This document shows positions 49,984 to 57,701 of a DNA stretch of 64,000 bases, piece by piece. Both the position numbers and the translations under genes were made by a program. Each line of letters opens with the position of its first letter. Position 1 is the first letter of the stretch. Source of the stretch: a virus; the IMG/VR virus record IMGVR_UViG_3300017917_002969, positions 1-64,000 of that record. The stretch is one strand, 5' to 3'. The notes below the pieces were generated by a model. It did no database searches. It had not been told where the DNA came from and worked only from the letters and a program-made list of their open reading frames with translations.

Positions 49984-51965
49984 TCTTTTAAGATGTCGTT
50001 ATTGCTAATATCTATATTATCATATTCGGTAGATTCATTACCATAAAAAGACACACCAGTTGATAAACATTCGTCTTTGACTAAACAAGCAACTTCACTT
50101 TTAGATGAGTGATAAACTCGACCAATCATGTCATACATTTGTTGTTTATTCTCATAAAAACCCATTACAATTACTTTATCGCTTAACAGCGGTTTAACAA
50201 AATTATCATAATAAACACCGCCTATTTCACCGAATAAGTATATTTTTTCACAACCATCAACTAAGGCTCTATTTATCGACACATGTGTTTGTTTATTCTC
50301 ATCAAAAGAGCCTATAACACCAGCAATTTTATCTAAACCAGTTTTGTCTCTTCTAATAAATTCTTGTTTAAAATTAGGTATTATTTGATACGGGCCATTA
50401 TAATCGCTATGGTATTTTCTATGTTTTTCGTTTAAGAAAACAACTTCATCCCAATATTTAGTTATTTTACCAACCTCGAATAAGTTTTTTTCATGACATG
50501 ATAACACTACTTTACCAGCATTTGGTCTTTTTGGTAAATTTATAAAGTGAGTTATTAACCTATCATTTGGTTTTACACTAAAAGTTTCATCTAGCACTCC
50601 GCTTTTACATTTATCCAAATGCCATTTATGAGGTCCATAAAACGTAGCATCGTATCCAGCGTTATTTAATTCTTTAGTAAGTCTTATTAAAGCAAAGGTA
50701 GAACCTCCTTTATCAGACCAACCACTAACTATTTTTATAGGGCCTTTAATATATTTGTTCAATTTTTTTCTAGTTACAACTTTAGGTTCAAACATTTTTA
50801 TATTATTGCTATCAATAGAAAACTTAGTTATTAAATTATTTTTAATAACATCATCTTTTGCAAAATAGCTAATAACCAAAGGGTCGGTAATTGGAGTGTT
50901 TTCAGGAGAACTTTCTACCGATACAAAATCAAAATCACCATAAAGCTTTTTAAAATGTTCAAATAATTGAGGATTTGTGATGTATATCAAATCAAAGCTA
51001 GGTTCATTTATTTTATATAGATTATTTTCTTTGGATAATACGTAACCATTATCAGTATTAAAACCCCATTTACCGTCACCTAATTTAAACCCAGGTGGTT
51101 CTAATAAATTAGCAACTTTAATGTTGTTATTCTTGAACATTAATTCTTGCTTTTTATTTATCTTAGACATAACAGTCACTGAATGATTATTTTCTTTCAA
51201 TTTTTTTATTATATTCAAAAAGTAAGTTTCGTTTTCACTATCATTTTCCAATGACATCGCTATGAATAAAATTTTTAATTTTTCATTTTTTCTTGTCTTT
51301 TTGTCTATTGTTACTGGTAATTTATCTTTAAACTTATCAACAAATTTTTGTCTATTGACTTCCCACTGTTCGTTAGTCATACCAACAGATTGGTGGTTAA
51401 CCCTAATGATAGTTGTAACACCAATTTTAACACCTTCTAAAAAGTTTTCAAAACAAAAAGTAACATCATAGAAATGAAAACCTTCAACATCTTCGTTAAA
51501 AGTCTTTTTTAACTTGGTTTTATCAACAGCAAAGAATAAACCATCAACTAATACCGTTTCTTCAATCTCTTTTCCTAAATCATCAGAATAACTAGATAAC
51601 CATGTCTTACCTTCATGAGTATGTTGAACTCTTCCATACATTTTTTTAGGATTCTCCCACCATTTTCCACTTTGTGAAAGATATTTGGTCCCAGCAACAC
51701 CTATGATTCCATATTCTTGGTTGTTGGACATCAGCTTTAATAACTTATGTCCCCATTGTTTGGTTTCAATCGTAATATCATCATGACAAAACACAACAAT
51801 ATCATTTGTTGCTTGTTGTAAACCTCTATTGTAAGCCTTTGTTAACGCCTCTCCATTGTTTACAATTTCAATTATTTCTAAATGTTTATGTAACCCAGAC
51901 GTTTTGATTAAATGTTCTTTATGTTCTGGTTTTGACTCTCTGGTGCAATATACTATTGTTAACAT
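49959..51965 (-). CDS. Two-domain glycosyltransferase (GT-A plus GT-B)
   Basis: 668 residues. N-terminal GT2-like domain: TIVYCTRESKPEHKEHL, EALTKAYNRGLQQATNDIVV, FCHDDITIETKQWGHKLL with the DD metal site (about 60-64), and HFYDVTFCFENFLEGVKIG. C-terminal GT-B-like part (about 230-668): KLKILFIAMSLENDSEN, GPIKIVSGWSDKGGSTFALI, YNGPYQIIPNFKQEFIR, and YFYGNESTEYDN-like donor-side residues near the end. A bifunctional polymer-building enzyme is plausible. ATG overlaps the upstream stop (TAATG) of the IMPDH fragment, so the glycan cluster is transcriptionally linked to nucleotide metabolism. Confidence 0.78.
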   Translation of the reverse strand: MLTIVYCTRESKPEHKEHLIKTSGLHKHLEIIEIVNNGEALTKAYNRGLQQATNDIVVFCHDDITIETKQWGHKLLKLMSNNQEYGIIGVAGTKYLSQSGKWWENPKKMYGRVQHTHEGKTWLSSYSDDLGKEIEETVLVDGLFFAVDKTKLKKTFNEDVEGFHFYDVTFCFENFLEGVKIGVTTIIRVNHQSVGMTNEQWEVNRQKFVDKFKDKLPVTIDKKTRKNEKLKILFIAMSLENDSENETYFLNIIKKLKENNHSVTVMSKINKKQELMFKNNNIKVANLLEPPGFKLGDGKWGFNTDNGYVLSKENNLYKINEPSFDLIYITNPQLFEHFKKLYGDFDFVSVESSPENTPITDPLVISYFAKDDVIKNNLITKFSIDSNNIKMFEPKVVTRKKLNKYIKGPIKIVSGWSDKGGSTFALIRLTKELNNAGYDATFYGPHKWHLDKCKSGVLDETFSVKPNDRLITHFINLPKRPNAGKVVLSCHEKNLFEVGKITKYWDEVVFLNEKHRKYHSDYNGPYQIIPNFKQEFIRRDKTGLDKIAGVIGSFDENKQTHVSINRALVDGCEKIYLFGEIGGVYYDNFVKPLLSDKVIVMGFYENKQQMYDMIGRVYHSSKSEVACLVKDECLSTGVSFYGNESTEYDNIDISNNDILKEWIKILEL

Positions 51966-52633
51966 TACTTTTTAAATCTATTATATGCGTTATCAGTTAT
52001 TCTAATGATATTTGCTTGACCTATAAATTCATCCAAATTAAGCGCATTAGAATAACTCATTGCTGAACGTAGATAAGCCTCAAAGTTTTCAACCCATTGT
52101 GCTAACCTATATTCAACTTTTCTAAATCTAATAACACCTTCTGAAGTTGTCAATACTTCTTTACCCCATTTTTTCTGAACTTCTTTGGTGCTCATACCTC
52201 TGAATTTTTTAGTAACTGGTATCTTATTGTTATAAGCCCATTCAGCTATCTTTTGATTTACCTTAAGTTTACCCCACAAATAGTTTTCACCACACGATTC
52301 TATTGCTTTGTTAAATAAGCTTCCAACCATTACATAATCAGCACCAAGGGCCAAAGCTTTAATAATGTCACTGTATGTTTGCATACCACCATCAGCCACA
52401 ATCTTTGCAGGTTTATCTAACCACAAAGAAGTATTATAACATTCTTGAATTAAAGATGCCATAGGATAACCAACACCAGTATGAACGGTTGTACTACAAT
52501 TATGTACGATATGTTTATTAACATGGTACGAATGATTTTCATTAACAGTAATATCATATAACATATTATATGATTCTGTCTTAAAAGGCTCAATACTTTC
52601 TATTTCTTTTAGTTTATATTTTTTTAGTTTCAT
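51965..52633 (-). CDS. guaB/guaC-like: IMP dehydrogenase/GMP reductase C-terminal half with C-intein
   Basis: 222 residues. Residues 1-45 form a C-terminal split intein (YNMLYDITVNENHSYHV, ending HIVHN), followed by extein starting at the catalytic Cys: CSTTVHTGVGYPMASLIQE, then KIVADGGMQTYSDIIKALAL (phosphate-binding region), GADYVMVGSLF, and GVIRFRKVEYRLAQWVENFE. The +1 residue of the intein is therefore the enzyme's active-site Cys. No CBS domain in either half; joined length about 330, near GMP reductase size. Needs trans-splicing with the product of 53685-54458. The start overlaps the endonuclease gene by 20 bases. Confidence 0.9.
   Translation of the reverse strand: MKLKKYKLKEIESIEPFKTESYNMLYDITVNENHSYHVNKHIVHNCSTTVHTGVGYPMASLIQECYNTSLWLDKPAKIVADGGMQTYSDIIKALALGADYVMVGSLFNKAIESCGENYLWGKLKVNQKIAEWAYNNKIPVTKKFRGMSTKEVQKKWGKEVLTTSEGVIRFRKVEYRLAQWVENFEAYLRSAMSYSNALNLDEFIGQANIIRITDNAYNRFKK
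52499..52633 (-). other. Split intein, C-terminal part (45 aa)
   Basis: Block F/G: LYDITVNENHSYHV and HIVHN followed by Cys. With the N-part at 53688-53996 it makes a complete split intein lacking any internal endonuclease. The sequence is very similar in layout to the environmental IMPDH-1 split intein. Confidence 0.9.
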
Positions 52634-53645
52634 CGTATATTTTTTTTAATTTATTTATGAAATTTAAAGATTTAACATGTTTATCGCTAACTCTAATTAA
52701 TATAAAGTTATTTAATTTAGCTATTTTATTTTTTAATATATCATTAGTTTTAGCCTCATCTGATGAATGCCAAAACTCACCATCTAATTCAATTAATATT
52801 TTCCCACCTAATTTATAATCAAAAACTTTTCCACCTAATTCAAAAGAACTTGAAACTGATTTACCAAAATAAAATTTTAAAACATTATAAAAATCAATTT
52901 CAATTTGGCTATGTTTAACAAATTTAACTTTTTTTAATTCATCAAATGTTAAATTTTCTTTTAAAAACCAACCAAGATAATTTTTATTAATATCTAACCC
53001 AACGACTGTTATTATTTGATTAAATGTAACCTTATCGTTTTCTTTTAATAGTTCTTTAATTATTGGTAACGAATTATTTAAAAATTCAATAACATTATTA
53101 TTAGGTGTTATTGGTTTATTTAACCATTTTGTTTTAGATTTCAAACATATTCGTTTAAAAATTTCTTTATTTTTAACCAACCCAGCTTTAAACCAATAAC
53201 TTTTTAATGTTCTAAAATCAATTGATATGTTTTTAGATAGGACACTGATTGGTTTATTTAAATTTATGAAATCATCATACGTTTTTTTTAGTTCATCATA
53301 TGTTATACCAGTTTTTTCCAATAAAAAGTTTAAATTATCATATTTTTCTTTCGATTTTTTTATTTTTAATAAAACATCATTAGACTGAACTACAAAATTT
53401 TTATGATTCGAAAAATATTTTAAATATTTACCTTTATGAAATTTAGTTTTATTACCGCAACCGCAAGCGCAAACCCCTTCGTTATCCTTTAAAAAGTATT
53501 TAGTATAATATTCCTCGTTAGTCATATTATGTAACATTTTTAAATGATTACTAAAAGACAAAAAATTTTTATTATCAGTTTCTTTATCAAAGGTTTGGTT
53601 ACATTCCAAACAAACACATTTTTCAAGAAAATATTTTTTTAGCAT
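52614..53645 (-). CDS. Free-standing homing endonuclease in the split IMPDH/GMPR gene
   Basis: 343 residues. N-terminus: a Cys2His2-like finger (CVCLECNQTFD, then FSNHLKMLHNMT), then a second Cys/His cluster GVCACGCGNKTKFHKGKYLK (about 58-77). The middle is helical, with repeat-like DNA-binding helices. The C-terminal nuclease (about 250-335) has SQIEIDFYNVLKFYFG, VFDYKLGGKILIELDGEFWH and IRVSDKHVKS, the Glu, Asp, His and Asp arrangement of Vsr-like EDxHD homing endonucleases described with fractured genes. It has its own late-type promoter and overlaps the downstream fragment by 20 bases. Confidence 0.8.
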   Translation of the reverse strand: MLKKYFLEKCVCLECNQTFDKETDNKNFLSFSNHLKMLHNMTNEEYYTKYFLKDNEGVCACGCGNKTKFHKGKYLKYFSNHKNFVVQSNDVLLKIKKSKEKYDNLNFLLEKTGITYDELKKTYDDFINLNKPISVLSKNISIDFRTLKSYWFKAGLVKNKEIFKRICLKSKTKWLNKPITPNNNVIEFLNNSLPIIKELLKENDKVTFNQIITVVGLDINKNYLGWFLKENLTFDELKKVKFVKHSQIEIDFYNVLKFYFGKSVSSSFELGGKVFDYKLGGKILIELDGEFWHSSDEAKTNDILKNKIAKLNNFILIRVSDKHVKSLNFINKLKKIYDETKKI

Positions 53646-53657
53646 ATCTAGTTTTGT

Positions 53658-53665
53658 TATAAATA
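53658..53665 (-). promoter_or_regulatory. Late-type promoter octamer TATTTATA (minus strand)
   Basis: Plus-strand TATAAATA, reading TATTTATA preceded by CA on the minus strand, 12 bases before the endonuclease ATG at 53645. The spacing matches that of the endonuclease in thyA (octamer 442-449). Confidence 0.65.
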
Positions 53666-53684
53666 TGTCGAACTTATTAAAAAG

Positions 53685-54458
53685 TTAAACATTTTCCACA
53701 TATTCCAATAAAAAATACTCGTTTGTTAAATTTTCAGCTTTAACCCACTCAGCATAATTATGAATATTATCATCATTAATCAAATCAATATGTTTTTTAC
53801 TCACAACATAATATTCATGCGTTTTTGTTGAAACCGAATCATTAATTTTAATTAATTCTTCTCTACTAGGATATGCAATAGTGCTAATAACTTCTTTGTA
53901 TTCACCAGTATGTGTCAAAACAAAATCACCTATTATAACATCTTGAATCGATTTATTACCCGATTTTGTTGTTACAATGGAATTTTCTAAAAAACAACCA
54001 CCACCATTTCCAATACCAACTCTAATATAATCTGCTCCAGCATCTGATAACTCACCATAAGTTTTTGGGTTAGCTATATTACCAACCATCAGTGTTAAAT
54101 TATTGTATTGTTTTTTTATTTTTTTGGTTGTCTCCAAAAGAGTATCCATGTGTCCATTGGCAATATCAATCAAATAAAACCCATTTTTATCTAAGTCATC
54201 ACTTAAATATTTTTCCCACATTTCTTGTAACGAATATGATTCAAAACCTATGTTAGTTTTTTCACCTCTAGGTAAACAAACATTTATTTTTTGGTTGTAA
54301 AAAATTTGTTCATTACCAGAATTAATTACCATATCCATAGGTGCTGTTATCAAAGGTAAAAACCCATTATAATAAGGATTGATATCCTTTCGGCTATTTA
54401 TTTTAGAAACTATCGCTGGTTCAATTAAAATATCGTTAAAATCAAATTTTTCAGTCAT
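53685..54458 (-). CDS. guaB/guaC-like: IMP dehydrogenase/GMP reductase N-terminal half with N-intein
   Basis: 257 residues. Extein 1-154: FDFNDILIEPAIVSKINSRK, PLITAPMDMVINSGNEQIFY, NGFYLIDIANGHMDTLLETT, LTLMVGNIANPKTYGELSDA and DYIRVGIGNGGG, the beta/alpha barrel of the IMPDH/GMPR family up to the catalytic loop. Residues 155-257 are an N-terminal split intein starting CFLENSIVTTKSG. In characterised relatives, the enzyme interconverts IMP with XMP or GMP. Downstream of dut in the host-promoter transcript. Confidence 0.9.
   Translation of the reverse strand: MTEKFDFNDILIEPAIVSKINSRKDINPYYNGFLPLITAPMDMVINSGNEQIFYNQKINVCLPRGEKTNIGFESYSLQEMWEKYLSDDLDKNGFYLIDIANGHMDTLLETTKKIKKQYNNLTLMVGNIANPKTYGELSDAGADYIRVGIGNGGGCFLENSIVTTKSGNKSIQDVIIGDFVLTHTGEYKEVISTIAYPSREELIKINDSVSTKTHEYYVVSKKHIDLINDDNIHNYAEWVKAENLTNEYFLLEYVENV
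53688..53996 (-). other. Split intein, N-terminal part (103 aa)
   Basis: Cys1 with CFLENSIVTTKSGNKSIQ and VIIGDFVLTHTGEYKEV (block A), block B STKTHEYYVV, and a long charged tail with DNIHNYAEWVKAENL. The IHxxAxWVxAE signature and length correspond to the IMPDH-1 split intein from ocean metagenomes. No endonuclease domain; the endonuclease is encoded separately just downstream. Confidence 0.92.
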
Positions 54459-54479
54459 TTTTTATTTTTTGTATGTTAA

Positions 54480-55061
54480 TTAATTTTTTCCAGTGCTACC
54501 AAAACCACCAGAACCTCTTTCTGTAGATGAATTAATATTATCAAGCTTTTCTAACTTAATAATATTCTTTGCTGTTACGGTAGCTATAACACCTTGAGCT
54601 ACTCTATCACCATGATTGATAACAAAATCTTCTTCACCTAAATTGATAAGTATAATCTTTATTTCGCCACGGTAATCTGAATCAACCGTTCCTGGTGTAT
54701 TTAACACAGTAACACCGTTTTTAGCAGCCAAACCACTTCTCGGACGGACTTGGATTTCAAATCCATCTGGCAATTCAAAAAATAAACCAGTTGGTACCAA
54801 GGCTCTTTTGCCAGCCTTAATTGTCATTGGTTCAGAAAGATTTGCTCTAAAATCAAAACCAGATGAACCAGCTGTTGCATATTCTGGGTCTGGGTTGGTT
54901 GATTTATTTGCAAAACCTACTTTTAATTTAAAATAATCTGGGTCATAGAAAATTTCTGTTGGATAAGAAAATTCTCTGTCAAAGTCTTCTTGACTATATG
55001 AGTCATTTGGGTCAGATATTTGTAGGATTCTAGCCCTCATCCTTTCAACTAAATCGTTCAT
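54480..55061 (-). CDS. dut: dUTP diphosphatase
   Basis: 193 residues. Hydrolyses dUTP to dUMP, keeping uracil out of DNA and supplying thymidylate synthase. All five trimeric dUTPase motifs are visible: AGSSGFDFRA (about 64-73), VRPRSGLA, NTPGTVDSDYRGEIKI, GDRVAQGVI and a C-terminal arm ERGSGGFGSTG. An N-terminal helical extension of about 45 residues is longer than in typical enzymes. It lies between the HD-like gene and the split IMPDH gene, in the transcript from the host-type promoter at 55662. Confidence 0.97.
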   Translation of the reverse strand: MNDLVERMRARILQISDPNDSYSQEDFDREFSYPTEIFYDPDYFKLKVGFANKSTNPDPEYATAGSSGFDFRANLSEPMTIKAGKRALVPTGLFFELPDGFEIQVRPRSGLAAKNGVTVLNTPGTVDSDYRGEIKIILINLGEEDFVINHGDRVAQGVIATVTAKNIIKLEKLDNINSSTERGSGGFGSTGKN

Positions 55062-55066
55062 TATTT

Positions 55067-55630
55067 TTATTTTTTTATTTTTGAGCTTTTAATAGCTAGC
55101 ATACTACCCATCTTAAGTAGTTCACCAACCATTGAATTATGGTAATCCGACATTTTATCATCAACTTTATCAAAGAAAAGAATTGCAGAATATTCCTCTT
55201 CAGTTAATTCAATTCCATGTGAAAGAATATAATAAGCACTTCTTTCACCTACTCTCATAGATACAAGGTCATCGTTAAACTCATACATCTTACCTTGGTT
55301 CTTACGGTGCCATTCAGAGGTACATGGTTTATATAATTTAGCTTTACCAATGCCATGTAAAAGACATACTTTTAATAAGGATGTTTGGTCAACCTTTTCT
55401 TCTTCTGGTAATGTGTTATTGATTTTTACAGCATATGAAGCCACTTTGAGTAAATGGTCAATAAGTCCGCCTTCAAAGGCGTTGTGATAATCAGCCATGC
55501 TGCTGGCTGGGGCTTTGATGAAATCTTCACCTAAAAAGGTCATAAGTTCATCATTCATGAAACCGTTTTTGGTCGCAGTTTCAAAGTATTTTTTAGTATT
55601 TGCAACTATTTTAGCTTGGTCTAAAGACAT
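55067..55630 (-). CDS. HD-domain-like phosphohydrolase with altered HD motif
   Basis: 187 residues. The pattern HNAFEGGLIDHLLKVASYAV (about 48-67), VCLLHGIGKAKLY (about 89-101) and MRVGERSAYYILSHGIELTE (about 123-142) follows an HD hydrolase of the nucleotidase type, with the first metal His and later His present. The defining His-Asp is His-Gly (LLHGIGK instead of LLHDIGK), so metal binding must be altered or lost. It is first gene after the host-type promoter, ahead of dut, which suggests a nucleotide-related role. Confidence 0.65.
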   Translation of the reverse strand: MSLDQAKIVANTKKYFETATKNGFMNDELMTFLGEDFIKAPASSMADYHNAFEGGLIDHLLKVASYAVKINNTLPEEEKVDQTSLLKVCLLHGIGKAKLYKPCTSEWHRKNQGKMYEFNDDLVSMRVGERSAYYILSHGIELTEEEYSAILFFDKVDDKMSDYHNSMVGELLKMGSMLAIKSSKIKK

Positions 55631-55633
55631 AAT

Positions 55634-55690
55634 GCTAGTTTAGAAACTTCGTTATTTTATGCAAATATACAAAAAGTTTTCTAAACTAGC
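55634..55690 (-). promoter_or_regulatory. Inverted repeat around the promoter of the nucleotide operon
   Basis: GCTAGTTTAGAAA (55634-55646) and TTTCTAAACTAGC (55678-55690) are perfect inverted arms of 13 bp, extended imperfectly by 4 more, bracketing the -7 element. In RNA the proximal arm ends 3 bases before the ATG. It could be an operator or an RNA hairpin at the start codon. Confidence 0.6.
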
Positions 55691-55692
55691 AA
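55662..55692 (-). promoter_or_regulatory. Host-type promoter, TTG-N20-TATATTTG
   Basis: On the minus strand acTTG (55692-55690 as CAA on plus) then 20 bases to TATATTTG (55669-55662), 31 bases before the ATG at 55630. It shares TATATTTGCAT with the promoter at 26832. It drives the HD-like, dut and IMPDH/GMPR genes. Confidence 0.72.
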
Positions 55693-55700
55693 GTAAATCT

Positions 55701-56336
55701 TTATCTTTTTAAAACACTCTTAAGGTTATTAATCAATTTTTCATGTTTTAACCTTTCTTCTTCCGAATCCCATTCTCTAAGTTGGTTTAAACTGACAATA
55801 TTCACAATATTATCAACTGTATCAAAAAAATCCCCATCAGTTACAGTTTTTTTGTTTGATTTAGGTATTGTATCTGTAGTCCCTCCTACTTTTTTTTCTT
55901 GATTTTTAAGAGAATGTATAACCAAGTTATTTTCATCCATTATTATTCGATGAATACTTTTATTTTTTAAATGTAAGGTTTCATTATGGATATCGCAAAT
56001 TTCTGGTTCATAAAAAAACGGTGTTTTAACAAGAAATTTAGACATGTTATTAACATTTTTACGACCTTCTATCAATTTTTGGTTTAAATAATTAACTTTA
56101 GGTTCGTTTTCATGATAGACTTTTTCGTGAAACATAATATCTTTTATTCTTTGAATACTTACTTTTTGTTTTTCTTCAAATTCTTTTTTTTGTTTAGCAA
56201 TTTTAATAGCATGTTCCCTTTTTAATCTAGGTTCAACGATTAAGCCATAGTAAAAAGGTTTTTTTACATAGTCAAACCAAAGGTTACTAAGATAAATCTT
56301 AATTTTTTTAATAATTGTTAACTGATTATTTTTCAT
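55701..56336 (-). CDS. Unknown basic protein
   Basis: 211 residues from the ATG at 56336, preferred because it follows the upstream stop; an earlier in-frame ATG at 56363 overlaps the previous gene by 23 bases. N-terminal basic region with IKKIKIYLSNLWFDYVKKPF (possible membrane-surface helix), a Lys/Glu-rich helix (about 50-75), a beta-rich middle FFYEPEICDIHNETLHLKNK and an acidic helical end. Not recognised. It follows a glycosyltransferase gene in the same direction. Confidence 0.55.
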   Translation of the reverse strand: MKNNQLTIIKKIKIYLSNLWFDYVKKPFYYGLIVEPRLKREHAIKIAKQKKEFEEKQKVSIQRIKDIMFHEKVYHENEPKVNYLNQKLIEGRKNVNNMSKFLVKTPFFYEPEICDIHNETLHLKNKSIHRIIMDENNLVIHSLKNQEKKVGGTTDTIPKSNKKTVTDGDFFDTVDNIVNIVSLNQLREWDSEEERLKHEKLINNLKSVLKR

Positions 56337-56340
56337 AATT

Positions 56341-57606
56341 TTATACTGTTTTATATAGTTCAACTTTATTTTCTAATTCACTCTTTTTAACAAGATTCAA
56401 ATAAAGTTCTCTTCTTTTTTCCGTAACTTTATTTATTGAATAAGTATCTTTAACCGTATCAAAAAGGTTATTTTGAAGGGTTGTAATCATTTCTGGGTTG
56501 TTTACAAGCTTTTTAATTGCTCCAAACCAATCCTTATGGTTTTTAGTGCTATCAACCAAAATTGCATTAGCAGATGTATCAAATTCACCACCAAATTTAA
56601 TGGCATGGTTCAAATCAATTTGATATGGGCCGTAGTTTTGAGCAATCAACGCTTTTTTATGGAACCCAGCTTCAATCACTTTTAATTGACTCTTAACCTT
56701 ATTAAAGATGTTTTCTTCAAGAGGTGCAAGAGAAACATCAAATAAATTATAGTTGGTTGCATAGGTTGAAATATGCTTGGTCCAAACTCTACGATAAGGT
56801 TCATTAGCAACATTAGGAAATTCCGATTGTTCAAATTTTAACAAGAATTCTTTATATTCTGGACTAATAGATTTGTAATCATCAGTAAAGATTCTTTCAT
56901 ACTGATACCAAACGCTTTCTTTTGGTAGAATATTTCTAACACGTTGCTGTTTTGTTACTGGGTCAATTTCTGTAAATTGTCCTCTTAAATCAAACCCACA
57001 CAACACAAATTGCACTTTATCAAGAAAACCAGCTGTTTGAATTCTATTTACCAAACCTTCAAGTATTTTTAAATCATGTAAGTGTGACGAACCGCCAAGC
57101 CAACCAATCCTAATTCTATCAGAAGGTTCTAATTTTGGTCTAAATTGAGGTTCAGATGGGTCAATTGCATTTGGTAATACAAATACATTCTTGTTAATCT
57201 TTTTGATTTCATCTGCAAAAACACTTGTTGTTGTTGTTACATAATTAGCAACCCTAACATTGTTTTTAATTTTCTCATCCAACTTTGCATTCTTGATTAA
57301 AAGATAGGCAGGGTGGTGTGGACCTGGAGCCCAATAGTCATCAATGTCCATTATTGATATAATACCCATTCTATCTAATTTTTTAGACAGTAGTTCCATT
57401 TCTTCATATGAACCAACAGTTCTATGATAATGGATAATATCGTATTGTTTTAACCAATCATCATTGTTTAGTTGTGGTTCGTAATCAATATGAACCATAA
57501 ATTCTTCTGGATAATTATTTTCTAACGCAAGGTGAGGGTTTATTGACCGAAATGAACCCACACCAGTTCTATCGGATGGTACTACTAAAATATTAAGTTT
57601 TCTCAT
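56341..57606 (-). CDS. GT-B glycosyltransferase
   Basis: 421 residues. N-terminal domain: LNILVVPSDRTGVGSFRSIN, YDIIHYHRTVGSYEEMELLS, MDIDDYWAPGPHHPAYLLIK (about 79-100), VTTTTSVFADEIKKINKNVF and VLPNAIDPSEPQFRP (linker). C-terminal donor domain: RIRIGWLGGSSHLHDLKILE, FDVSLAPLEENIFNKVKSQL and KVIEAGFHKKALIAQNYGPY (acidic donor-site residue, about 312-331). Similar proteins are frequent in T4-like environmental phages. Donor and acceptor unknown; separate from the main glycan cluster. Confidence 0.82.
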   Translation of the reverse strand: MRKLNILVVPSDRTGVGSFRSINPHLALENNYPEEFMVHIDYEPQLNNDDWLKQYDIIHYHRTVGSYEEMELLSKKLDRMGIISIMDIDDYWAPGPHHPAYLLIKNAKLDEKIKNNVRVANYVTTTTSVFADEIKKINKNVFVLPNAIDPSEPQFRPKLEPSDRIRIGWLGGSSHLHDLKILEGLVNRIQTAGFLDKVQFVLCGFDLRGQFTEIDPVTKQQRVRNILPKESVWYQYERIFTDDYKSISPEYKEFLLKFEQSEFPNVANEPYRRVWTKHISTYATNYNLFDVSLAPLEENIFNKVKSQLKVIEAGFHKKALIAQNYGPYQIDLNHAIKFGGEFDTSANAILVDSTKNHKDWFGAIKKLVNNPEMITTLQNNLFDTVKDTYSINKVTEKRRELYLNLVKKSELENKVELYKTV

Positions 57607-57669
57607 TTATTTGTTTTAAAACAGTATTATGAATACACCAATATAGACTTTTTAAAACATTTGTAAATA

Positions 57670-57695
57670 AAAAAAGGGCCTTTCAGCCCTTTTTT
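57670..57695 (-). terminator. Bidirectional Rho-independent terminator
   Basis: Stem AAAAAAGGGC / GCCCTTTTTT with loop CTTTCA; a T run on both strands. It closes the minus-strand transcript 60081-57702. Confidence 0.88.
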
Positions 57696-57701
57696 CTTTA
57701 T

